DNA of 64,000 nucleotides from Yarrowia lipolytica. Its lineage: Eukaryota > Ascomycota > Dipodascomycetes > Dipodascales. The stretch lies in contig NC_090770.1 in assembly GCF_001761485.1 (NCBI RefSeq), forward strand, positions 1,612,001 through 1,676,000, given 5' to 3'. Position numbers and translations under genes: made by a program. Under the pieces are notes generated by a model. It searched no databases, was not told the origin of the DNA, and saw only the letters and a program-made list of their open reading frames with translations. This document shows, one piece after another, positions 32,269 to 41,900 of this stretch (positions are counted from its first letter, which is position 1; each line of letters begins with the position of its first letter).

Positions 32269-33771
32269 TTTGTGAATGTTTTATTTAATGTATGAATTGA
32301 TTGTTTGAATGAGAATATAGAATGTGATCAACAGAGACAATAAGTACAGCACGTAACAAAATGATTGTTTCAGAGTGACAATTGAAGTGGATTGAGTACC
32401 CTGCGGGATCCAATCAGTGTTGTATCTGTACTGCGTTTGAATCAACTAAATATTGATACTGCAATACCGTACTTCCAACTAAATGCCAGACACTATCAAT
32501 TAACGCCTTGTCGTCCTCCCGAGCTCTAGGTACCACTATCTTCCGATCTCCGCACTATCTCCAAGTCTACTGAGCACCTACCCCGACCTGCTGATACCCC
32601 AACCACTTGAAAAGCCGTGTGGGAAAGGTAGAGGAGATCTTCTCGAGAGAAATCAACTACCGTTGAACAGTCGAGAGACGAGAAGACTGAGGCAGGTCTG
32701 GAACAAAAGAGGTTGAAAGTGCCTCGACAGAAGCAATTGCCTGTGATGAGACCAAAGTCGACTGAACGGTCAAACATTTGAAGGAGCATGGAGACGATTC
32801 AACAAGCCATCTTGATGACTAAACTGAATGCTGCGTCGGGGAGACGACGGTTTGACGAAGTCCAAGCAAAGAGGTTGCCAAGTTCGTTGAAAATCCAATC
32901 TGACCAGACATGAAGTGATATCTGACTGCCTGGAACCCACTAGATGTTCTAGTCAGGAAAAAGCCGGAAACGAACTCGCATTCGAACCAGTTGAACCAGT
33001 TCTGTGTGAGTTCTGGGTGCATAACCGTGGGTTAAGAAGTATAGTAACAACTTATCTTTTGGTCAATTCACCGCCAGTTTGGGAATCGAACCCGTCTCTG
33101 GTCTATCAATACGCCTAGCGCGGAGAATCGCCAGAAGCATACTCGAAGTTCCTGGTCAGATCTTCTGCTTCAAACAGACTCCAGAGATTGAGATAAGAGA
33201 CCAACATGGAGACACTCCGGTTCAGTAACTTGTCTGAACCTGATGTGAGGAGCGTGGAAGATATAGTCGACAACACAGCTCCTAGTCGAAGTCCGAGCCT
33301 GACGAGAAACTTTCTGCCATCTTCGCAGACATGACTGGAGAGTTACAGATGGCGGGAATCACAGCCAGAAGTCTCACGTCCAGATTCTACAGCTCTGGCA
33401 AAACATACACAGTTTGGCATAGTCCATATGGCTACAGAGTTATCTGATAGGTTCCCGAGTGTCTCTGAAAACGATTGCATTATATTGGTTTCTTTCATGA
33501 GGACGAATGACTACTTGGATTTTGAGGAGATGTACACAGTACTATACAAGACTGGTTGACAAAACGTCTCCTCCCTGACGAACTCGTGCGGTGGGTAGTG
33601 TGTGTACAGCTTCTCGACTAGATATGGATAACCATTCGACTATCCTATCACTGATCATCCAACCACTTATCGTCGCCTTATGATATTCACCAATGCTACC
33701 GCAATGTACAGCATGGAGGCTGGATGCTCCGCCTCTGCTCACGTTTACTATATACAATGTTGTCAATTTGG
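32269..33771. other. Intergenic, no supported gene
   Basis: About 1.5 kb between the amine oxidase stop and the 3' end of the MIX14-like gene. No credible coding frame. A lone B-box-like GGTTCGATTCCC lies on the minus strand near 33070, but no tRNA fold surrounds it. Confidence 0.6.
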
Positions 33772-34198
33772 TCACTTCTTGGTGTCCTTGGCCTTCTCCT
33801 CGGACTTGGCGATATCAATGGCGTTGGCCGAACACTTTCGCATCGCTTGCAGCTTGTCGAAACACTCGGATCGCGAGTTCTGGTTGGCTCGCAGACAGTT
33901 TTCGTACGCCTTGAGATGGGAGTCGCAGTCCTTGAGAATCTTGATAAAGGTGGGCACGCTGGTCTTGACGCAGGTCGACAGCTTTTCCTGCTCCTCGAAA
34001 CACTTGGTCACGTCGCCGGCTCCCAGACATTTGTGGTAGTTGAGAAACTGCTCGGGGCAGTATCGAGCGACCTGAGTTAGTGGTCTCTTGTGGGGGTTGG
34101 TCGGCGGCAAAATAGTAGTCCAAAGACCGCAGTAGCGGGTCTCCCGGTTCATTGATACTCACATCCTCGACGAGGGCTTGATCCAGAAGCATAGACAT
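33772..34198 (-). CDS. MIX14: CHCHD5/Mix14-type quadruple CX9C mitochondrial protein, spliced
   Basis: Two exons. Exon 1 is 34198-34163 (12 codons, MSMLLDQALVED). The intron 34162-34072 (91 bases) begins GTGAGT and ends CTAACTCAG. Exon 2 is 34071-33772. The 111-residue product carries four CX9C motifs: CPEQFLNYHKC, CFEEQEKLSTC, CDSHLKAYENC and CFDKLQAMRKC. Two CHCH hairpins in about 110 residues are the signature of CHCHD5/Mix14, small intermembrane-space proteins imported and oxidised by the Mia40 disulfide relay; their exact role is not settled. NDUFA8-type complex I subunits also have four CX9C motifs but are longer, so they are a less likely alternative. The protein ends in a lysine-rich tail. 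The gene diverges from QNG1 across about 440 bases containing a T32 tract. Confidence 0.85.
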
Positions 34199-34557
34199 GT
34201 TTGTTGGTGGTAGGAGCGGTTGATCCAGATTCTTAGGAGAGCGGTTGATCTAGATTCTTCGTTGCTATGCAGGCTGATAAACTGAATCAGCCAGCCCTTA
34301 CCCAAAGTCGAACCGAGTTTATTCCACGGTCCAAAGAGGGAAATGAGGGAAATAGGGGAGAAAGAGGCAGGAAGAGACGCTTGGCGATCACGTGGTTGGT
34401 ACCAAATCAACTCGCAGTAGAATATCATCATCAACCACGAATATCATATCCCAACATCCAGCTTGAATCATACATTTATCATACATTTTTACGATTACGT
34501 AATAGAGAGTGCCTCCGTGCACACCACCCCCCAGTTCAATTCCCACCAAAACATACT

Positions 34558-34594
<37 letters not shown>

Positions 34595-34636
34595 TTAAAG
34601 TTCCCAAGTTTAGTGAACCTCTGCACCTCTTTGACC
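34199..34636. promoter_or_regulatory. Divergent promoter between MIX14-like gene and QNG1
   Basis: A 438-base shared intergenic region. It contains a 25-base-spaced duplicated word GCGGTTGATC(C/T)AGATTCTT (34217-34260), a CACGTGG site near 34390, and an uninterrupted T32 tract at 34562-34593, only 44 bases before the QNG1 ATG. A tract this long and this close probably lies in or beside the transcription start zone. Confidence 0.6.
34562..34593 (+). repeat. Poly-T tract of 32 bases
   Basis: An unbroken T32 run immediately upstream of QNG1. Such tracts exclude nucleosomes in yeast promoters. Its exact length may vary between strains or be uncertain in the sequence. Confidence 0.85.
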
Positions 34637-35674
34637 ATGATCAACGTGCTGGAAACAGTGGAGTATGTGGCCAACAAGGCGGACGACGTCACCGTGAAGG
34701 TCAGTGCGTGCGAATCGGCCGCAGGCGAAATTCTCGCCAACATGAAGACCCAATCGTACTCCACAAAAACCTGGAACGAGCCCGAACTGACCCCCAAAAC
34801 CAAAGATCGGGCCACCGTCGACTGGATTTTCCTCGTGGACCTGCTCAACTTCTCCTTCTGGTCGGACACGGATCTGCAGGACTCGGGCCTGGCTTCTTCC
34901 CAGCGTTTTGCCGTCGCCTACAACGACAAGGAGTACACGGGATACTGGAGTCTGTGTGCTGCCATCAACCGGGCCTTGGACGAAGGCATCCCTATCACCA
35001 CCCCCGCATACTGGAAAAGTAACGACTTCAGTCTCGAGAAACTCGCCCACGTATTCAGATCTGCCACGAAGGAAACTGTGCCGTTGTTGGAGACTCGATA
35101 CGACATCATGAAACAGGCTGGAGGGGTGTTTGAAGAGAACAAGTTGGAGTCTTTTGCCCAAATTCTGGAAAACAACAAGGGAAAATCAGCCATGGAGTTG
35201 GTAGAGACTGTGGCCACGCTGTTCCCATCATTCAAAGACGAAGCCACATACAAGGACAAGAAGATTCACATTTACAAGCGTGCTCAGATTCTGGTGGCCG
35301 ATATCTGGGCGTGTTTCGATGGAGAGGGATACGGCGAGTTTGTGGACATTGACAGAGTGACCATGTTTGCCGACTACCGGGTTCCTCAGATTCTGCACGA
35401 TCTGGGCTGTCTCACATACTCGGAGCAGTTGTACAAGCACATTGGGGATCTGAAGATGATCGATTCGGGTGATCCAAGGGAGGTGGAGCTCAGAGCGTGC
35501 AGTATTTGGGCTGTTGAGCTGATTCGTCGGGAAATGGTGAAGCGGGACCCCAAGACGGAGGTCAATGCGATTTTGATTGACTTTTTTCTGTGGGACACCG
35601 CCAAAAAGAACCAGCAGAAGGACTACAAGGGTGTTTCTGTGCAGTGTCATCGAACGAGGTCGTGTTATTACTAG
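34637..35674 (+). CDS. QNG1: Queuosine 5'-phosphate N-glycosylase/hydrolase (DUF2419)
   Basis: A 345-residue member of the Qng1/DUF2419 family (C9orf64 in human), which releases queuine base from queuosine nucleotide so that it can be reused for tRNA wobble modification. Family features: VDWIFLVDLLNFSFW (61-75) with the conserved Asp62, Asp68 and aromatic residues that line the base-binding pocket, YTGYWSLCAAINRALDEGIP (about 100-119), and the C-terminal HRTRSCYY, matching the family ending H-R-T-R-[ST]-x-x-Y. Length equals the usual 330-350 residues. The ATG at 34637 (ACCATGA context) is chosen because the upstream frame is mostly the translated T32 tract. Yeasts of the Saccharomyces group lack queuosine salvage, so the gene marks a lineage difference. 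Confidence 0.93.
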   Translation: MINVLETVEYVANKADDVTVKVSACESAAGEILANMKTQSYSTKTWNEPELTPKTKDRATVDWIFLVDLLNFSFWSDTDLQDSGLASSQRFAVAYNDKEYTGYWSLCAAINRALDEGIPITTPAYWKSNDFSLEKLAHVFRSATKETVPLLETRYDIMKQAGGVFEENKLESFAQILENNKGKSAMELVETVATLFPSFKDEATYKDKKIHIYKRAQILVADIWACFDGEGYGEFVDIDRVTMFADYRVPQILHDLGCLTYSEQLYKHIGDLKMIDSGDPREVELRACSIWAVELIRREMVKRDPKTEVNAILIDFFLWDTAKKNQQKDYKGVSVQCHRTRSCYY

Positions 35675-36550
35675 AGCCGGTTGCGCTCCGGGGTCACACG
35701 GCAGATTAATGACGGAAAGTCTCGAGATGTCCCTGACATTGAGCGCTTCTTTGTCAACAAAATGGTCATATCTCGATCACCTTGTCCAGCACCACTCCGT
35801 TTAGCGCACATTAGGAGTTGGATCACAGAGTCTGAACCTCTTGGTAACCAATCGCAACACCGAATTATCAACACCGAATTATCTCCCGTGGCTTTGTTGA
35901 TGCTTGTATTGTATAAGTACTATCTCGAGCCCTGTTCTATAGCACCATTGGCACTAACGCAGGTTCAAAGCGCGAGTTTCATTAAACGCGTCCTATTGAA
36001 AAACTCAAAACACGCTTGAAAAAAAAAAAACCCTGAGATATAGTAAGAGCCACGGAAGTCGGCTTAAGTAATCGTGAGTTAGAAAAGTGTATTGAAGAAC
36101 CAACCAGGAGCGATCTAAGAAGACAAGCCCATTATATAATATAGATTTGAGCTGTGACGACTGATCAGGTCACGAGGGAAGGATATGCCACTGTGTGAAG
36201 TATGGCGTAAATGAGGCCTTCAAGGTTTCATCAATACAAGTACAAGTGCATCGTGGATGGAGATGTAGCTGTCCTAGAGCTACGATTTTTACATGTAGGG
36301 ATTCTACAAGCCTAGAGAATCATTTTGGTACCATTTTTTTTCTGAAAAGAGAGAAATCAGCTGTTCCAAACCTCCCCAACGTGTCAAGTGAGACGCTACT
36401 CTTGCGCTACTCTCGCGCTACTCTCTTTTTTTATGTCTTCACACATCAACTCCAACGAGAAGTAATTAAGTACACTGTACTCCTATATATTGAAGCGTGT
36501 CGCCCTTTCAAGTCTCACACACATACACCTCCCACATAATCCCACCCAAG
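35675..36550. other. Intergenic between QNG1 and BTB-like gene
   Basis: No coding frame. The end carries the promoter of the next gene: TATATATT at 36484-36491 and a C/A-rich leader up to the ATG at 36551. A GTACAAGTACAAGTGC word lies near 36238. Confidence 0.6.
36484..36491 (+). promoter_or_regulatory. TATA box of the BTB-like gene
   Basis: TATATATT lies 60-67 bases upstream of the ATG and is followed by a CA/CT-rich leader. Confidence 0.6.
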
Positions 36551-37476
36551 ATGGTGAACACAACACAACGAAAAGACCCCGCCTTGGCCCCCGAGCCCCC
36601 TCTGCTCGACCAGTTCCACAATGTGCCTAGACGGGAGATGCTGGAGTACATGCGCTCCATCAGCTCGTGTTGCATTGACGGAGTGGGCATCTTCCACCTG
36701 ACCAACTGCGAAGGAGGCATCTTTTGTCTTCTGTTGGTGCGGTCCGAGGCCGAAACCACCATTTTCGACAACGAGACTGATGTCGTTTTCGGGGGCGGTC
36801 ATGAGGTGAAGCGATTCTTCCCGGTCGACTCTTCCACCCTATTGGTCCAGTTCAAAGGCAACCACGACCTGCTCGTGCTCAAATCCAGCAATGGATGGAA
36901 AAGCATCACCGAGAAGCTGCGCAAGCAGCAGTCCATGCTCAACACCTACCTAGGCTTCAACGCCGCCACTCAGCCCCCCAACTTGGAAGCCTTGGGAAAC
37001 GCGGACACCACCATCGAGTGCTCGGACGACAAGAAGATCCCCGTACATGCCTGGATCCTGGCTTCGCGATGGCCCTTCTTCAAGGCCAAGCTGGCCAAGT
37101 CGTCATGGACGGCTCCGAAGTCTGTATCCAGACCATGGTGTCGTACTTTTATGGCGGCAGAGAACAGCTGGATCTGGAAACTGCCATCGGCTTGCTGGGG
37201 CTGGCCAAGCAACAGAAGATTCCGGGACTGGTTTCCTTGGCGTCACGATCGATTTTTGCTGCCGACTTGAACGACCAACAGACCATGTCCTGCTGGAAGC
37301 GGTCCCGGAAGTACAGCGACACCGTGGCATACTATTGCGCCACCCGAATGAAGTCTCCCAGTGACGACACCAGCTCCACCCAAGAGACCTTTGAGCGGTT
37401 CATGCAGGATCTGGGTCTCGTGGAGGGTAGATTGTTCATGCAGATGCTGTGTTCTCAGGTGGCTCCCAGAGCTTAG
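36551..37476 (+). pseudogene. BTB/POZ-like protein gene with one frame break
   Basis: The ATG at 36551 opens a frame with good codon use until about 37100; the continuation to the stop at 37476 is in another frame. The first part has a unique N-terminal region (1-150) and the start of a BTB/POZ-like fold (DTTIECSDDKKIPVHAWILA, then SRWPFFKAKL). The second frame continues it naturally: VVMDGSEVCIQTMVSYFYGG and then helices (LDLETAIGLLGLAKQQKIPG), as BTB domains do (YLYTD/YFYGG followed by LL-x-A-x-Q/Y). BTB domains mediate dimerisation or binding to Cullin-3. The total length is two bases more than a multiple of three, so one single-base indel between about 37090 and 37110 accounts for everything. 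There is no room for an intron. It is a recent pseudogene, a strain difference or a sequence error. Promoter and both ends look intact. Confidence 0.7.
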
Positions 37477-37903
37477 ATGTCGTGCGTTGGTCCCCAGCAT
37501 TGGCATTGTTTTATTTATATAATTCGAGTATATGTTTTCAAAGTGAAGTACAGTCATACCGCAGACAGGGTTGACAACATGCTAGTATCGCTCTTCACAA
37601 CCGGTGACCTGCCAGACCGTTCTCGTCCTCGGGAGTACATGTACTGAGGCATGGCTAATGGGCAGCGTAGTTGGTGTGGTAGTCAGCAGTTGCAACCAGG
37701 CTTCTCCAGACTGCTGGCAACAGTTTACTTACTGAGCAAAGGGCTTTCGGTCCGAAAGAGAAGGGATAGTTGTGTTGATGAGCATGAGAGAGGCATAACA
37801 AGCATCAACCAGCGGCATTCGGCCAGAGAAACAGCTCCCAAGATGGTACTGACGAGCAGACAACCGTATCAGTTGAGATAATCATACGAGACAGCGCATT
37901 GCC
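37477..37903. other. Convergent 3' intergenic region
   Basis: The 3' regions of the BTB-like gene and YSF3 meet here. AT-rich TTTTATTTATATAATTC (about 37508) is a plausible polyadenylation zone. No gene seen. Confidence 0.6.
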
Positions 37904-38639
37904 TCATCTGTCGCCATTTTCATGCTTCGGTTGTGTTCCAACCTTGGCCAGCTTGTCGAGGAACTGAATTCGGGTTTCAGCTTCGGTTTGGCCAAGCGCC
38001 AGAGACATGTGTGAAAGAACTCCGGGATGGCCAATGTACGAGGCATACGAGTCACGGGCTACGTTGGTCTGCCATTCTTGTTTTGTGGTATCTGGGTTTC
38101 CCACGCCGAGGTACCGGGACTGTGAGAGCTGGAAGAGCTGTTGTTCTCGGAGTTTGTCAGCCTGTGTTAGTAAGGATGAGTGATGGAAAGTAGAGGTGAT
38201 GTATTCTGTGGGCGATGTATTCCGTGGGCGATGTATTCTGTGGGCAATGTATTCTGTGGGAGATGCGTTCCTTTACATCCGCTGGCAACTGTCTGGCTGA
38301 AACTGACTGAATCAACAAGCACGAGTGTGATCGTCGGATTGAAAAGGGCACATTTGCACCGTCACAGATCAGCCCAGTAAACAGCAGCCGTATTGGCCTG
38401 GACACAAACATATCTATCCACGTTTGTAAGTTCACACGAACTGGACTCAGGAGTCTGGAGTGAGGGAAGAATACCGCCAAACATTTGTAACGTTTGCAAC
38501 GCAACAACGGTCTATGAAGTGAACACAAAGTCACTCCTTAGACGGGAGCCACAACGAAACTAATCGATAGTGTCCTGTCAGTCTCGTTTTTCTAGGTCTA
38601 TAGCGGCGGCTGAAGTCCGTTCCTGTTCGTACTCACCAT
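37904..38639 (-). CDS. YSF3: SF3b complex subunit YSF3/SF3B5, spliced
   Basis: The smallest SF3b subunit, part of the U2 snRNP that recognises the intron branch site. Exon 1 coding sequence is only the ATG (38639-38637). The intron 38636-38162 (475 bases) begins GTGAGT and ends CTAACACAG. Exon 2 is 38161-37904. The spliced product is 86 residues, exactly the length of human SF3B5. It contains the family core YLGVGNPDTTKQEW followed by RDSYASYIGH, matching human YIGTGHADTTKWEW and RDSYCSYMGH. The intron contains a 16-base tandem repeat (38198-38260). The gene diverges from THO2. That a splicing factor itself needs splicing right after its start codon opens a route to autoregulation, but that is only inference. 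Confidence 0.95.
38198..38260. repeat. 16-base tandem repeat inside the YSF3 intron
   Basis: Four imperfect copies of GATGTATTCTGTGGGC lie near the 3' end of the intron, within 100 bases of the branch site. Confidence 0.85.
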
Positions 38640-38957
38640 TGTTGTATTGTTGACTGTGTGAGTGTTGATTGAGTATTAGTGAACCTGCTTGTCGCTGTCT
38701 GTCGCGGTGCTGTCTGTCGCGGTGCTGTCTGTCGCGGTATTATCTTTCGCGGTATTATCTTTCGCGGTATTATCTTTCGCGGTGTCGGTCGCTTTCGTGG
38801 TGTTCGTCTCGCTCGATCGTCTTTGTCGAAAATAGTGTGGTTTAAATTACTGCAGCTGCACACTGAAAAGCTACTGCTGGTGCCACGAGCCTATTTTGCA
38901 TTTCTATCATCACACACACTGCAACACCCAGCATCACACACGACTCGGGCGCTTATA
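38640..38957. promoter_or_regulatory. Divergent promoter of YSF3 and THO2
   Basis: A 318-base shared promoter. It holds six 15-base units (GTCTGTCGCGGTGCT three times, then ATTATCTTTCGCGGT three times) at 38695-38783, each with a TCGCGGT core. The regular spacing suggests a multi-copy binding site or a simple expansion; the binding factor is unknown. Confidence 0.6.
38695..38783. repeat. 15-base tandem repeats with TCGCGGT core
   Basis: Two related unit types, three copies each, sharing the TCGCGGT core, placed midway between the two start codons. Confidence 0.9.
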
Positions 38958-41900
38958 ATGACGGACTTGGCTTCGTCTTTGCTTGCAAGCACCCACCAGT
39001 TTGTGACCCAATCGATCATCGACGACTGGAACACCAGCGGCCGCGATGAATTGTGAGTATCTACGACGGAAGACCCGGGGAGGGGCAGGTGATCTGGACG
39101 ATATCAGTGCAACAGAGAAGCGCGATCTGCTCCCATTATCACGTGGATCGATGGAGACCGACATTCATCAGACGTTGTTAGTTGTGTTGGACTCATCGGA
39201 CGTTAGTTGGACATTCATCAGCCGTCATCGGTTATGCTGTGGTTGATTGTATAAGTTGAAGGTTGCAACTTGGATGTGATGAAAGAACGGGAAGAAAACT
39301 GCGTTGACAAAATTGCGGTCACAAAATTGCGGTGACAATCTGCCGTTTCATCGACCACTAAGCAACCACATTCGCACTGTGTCGTCTTAGTTGCATACCT
39401 AGGTTGAAGCGGTGCGGTAATACACTCGCCAAACGATTTTGCCGATTCACCCGCTCGTTCAGAGACCAACTGCAAACATTCCTCCAGCCCCTATCGTCCA
39501 ACCGCCACTCCATTCCATCTTACACATCGCCATTCATCTACTAACACAGACTCGACGTGATCCGACGCAACGTCGACGGCGACAGCATCACCCTCGTGAA
39601 GATTCTCATAGAGCTCTTCGGCAACATTATCGACGGCTCCCTCACCCTTGATGAACGTCTGGCCAGCGTATTCGAGGAAGTGCTCACCTTGCCCTTCCCA
39701 AACGCCGAACAGACGCTGCTCATGATGTTCTCCTTCTTTGGATACCACGAGTCGCTGTCAAAACTCCCCAAGTTGCTCGAAAACACGATATCGACGTCCT
39801 CGTGGATGCTCTATGTCAACGACGGCAACCTGTTGACCCAAATCGGCATAGTTTCACCCATGTTTGAAAAGAAAATTATCAGAGAACGAACCACAATCTT
39901 CTACAGACAGCGACGACACAACCTGCTTCGAGAGGAGACAGAGGGATACTCCAAGCTGATGGTGGAGCTAAGCAATGTTGTTGCGGCATCCAAACACATT
40001 AGGGACACTGCCAAACTCGCCGCTGAGACTGCTGCGAACATCGTCTCGCTTATCGGATACTTTCACCTCGATCCCATCCGTACGCTGGACATTTTTCTCA
40101 ACGTGTTCATTCTCGACATTACATACACCTCGGAGGTGATGATTGAGGTTCTAGCACAGACGCCGTTTTGGGAGGAAGGTGTCCCCAACTACGAGGCTGC
40201 CCAGCTGTTGGGTATGAAGCTGGTTGGAGCAAACGCCGCTCAGCATGGAAAGCAGTCGGGGAACACATGTGCTGCGGTGGCGCTGTTGATCCAGCGGGGC
40301 TTCATCAAGTTCGAAGCCATTTATCCTTTTCTGGAGCCTCTCGAATCTCAGGTCACTGCCCAGAAGGATCTCTACTACGAGGAGCTGAGAAACAAGCCCT
40401 CGGTTTCGGGAATGGCTTCGCTTGGTAATGCTCTGGCCATGGTTCAGTTTGATGGAGAAGGAGGAGATACTGATGCTGTAGAAGAAGAGGTGGTCACCCT
40501 TGACCCTACCATTCACACACATCTTCTGCAAGCCCTCTTGACACGTGGAATCATGGAGCCCTCTTTTTTCATCCTTTCCAAGTTCCCGTGGCTTCCTGGT
40601 GCCTTCCCCTTGGTGTCCAGACTCATCTACCGGCTGTTTGAGGGCGGCTTGTCACCTCTCTACGACGCATACAGACCGTTTGAAGAAGTGAATGAGCTTA
40701 CACAGGTCAAAAAGCTTCCCTCTCAGTCTAACGACTCTGTTCTTACAACTCCGCGACCCCGAGTGGGTATGTCGCAACCCTGTATATATCCCTTCGACAG
40801 TGAAGGCGGAGAGACTCGATTTTTCGACACTACCGACAGTTGGAAAGAAGCTGTGGTTCCCGTCAACAACAAGGAAGAGTTGATGGATCAATCTAAGCGA
40901 CTAATCGGCTTGACAGGACCGCATTTGTGCTACAATCTTCGTCTGTTTGCAAAGCTGTGCAGAATCGCTACCGCCTGTCTATCACAGGACCCCTCCTGGT
41001 GGTACGACTACCTACGGCTGTTCATTTTACCATCTGTAGCCCTCATTTCCACCAATCCTCTTGCTCTTGCTGAGGTATTCAAGGTGGTGAAACAGTTTCC
41101 CGCAGATGTGCGGTTCCGGCTCTATGGAGAATGGAACTTTGGCATCCTCAAAAGCTGTCCCGAGCTGCGCATTGCAACTTTGAACACGGAAAAAGAGACG
41201 AAACGGGTGCTGAAGCGGCTGAGTAAGCAGAATGTTCGTGAGATGATGCGTAAGCTGGCGAAAATCAGCTACGCGAACCCTCTGCCCACATTCACGGCTT
41301 TTGTCTCACAGGTTGAATCGTACGACAATCTGTCTGATCTTGTGGTCGAAGCCGCTAAATACTTTACAGATCTTGGATGGGACGCTCTACCGTTTGTGAT
41401 CATTCTCCAGCTCACATCTAGTGGTCGAGATACTGTACAGAAAGACGGTCTGAACGACAGAAAGTGGTTGCAGAGTCTCGCACACTTCACGGGCCGGCTT
41501 TGCAGTCGATACTCTGTCATGATGGACTGCTGGCCCATTTTCGATCTGCTCATCAAGCAGCTTCATTGCCAGGATTCGTCAATGTTGGTTGTGCTGAGAG
41601 AGATTCTGGTTTCCATGACTGGAGTAGCTCAGCAGCAGAACATTTCACCCGAGCAGGCCCTCAATCTCGGCTTTTCTCCTCAGCTGAAGTACTCAGTCTT
41701 CAAGGTAATTGGTGATAGTCGTCTGGACAAGGAGAAGCCAGCCAACCGACTTTTCAACACTCTTGGAGGACAGCGGGCACTGGAGCTATTCATTCTTCTT
41801 GCCCAGACCCAGCAGAAACTCGCATTCTTACCTGACAACAGTTCTGTTCATCAAAAGGTTCTTGCTCTGCGTCACGATGAGGTCACCGGAGTGCTGAACC

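Noticed and set aside
33060-33130. Possible tRNA on the minus strand (GGTTCGATTCCC B box)
   Set aside because: The T-stem pairs only three bases, and no acceptor stem, D arm or A box can be found.
34463-34636. Upstream extension of the QNG1 frame
   Set aside because: It translates the T32 tract into poly-Phe and precedes the conserved start of the family; the ATG at 34637 is better.
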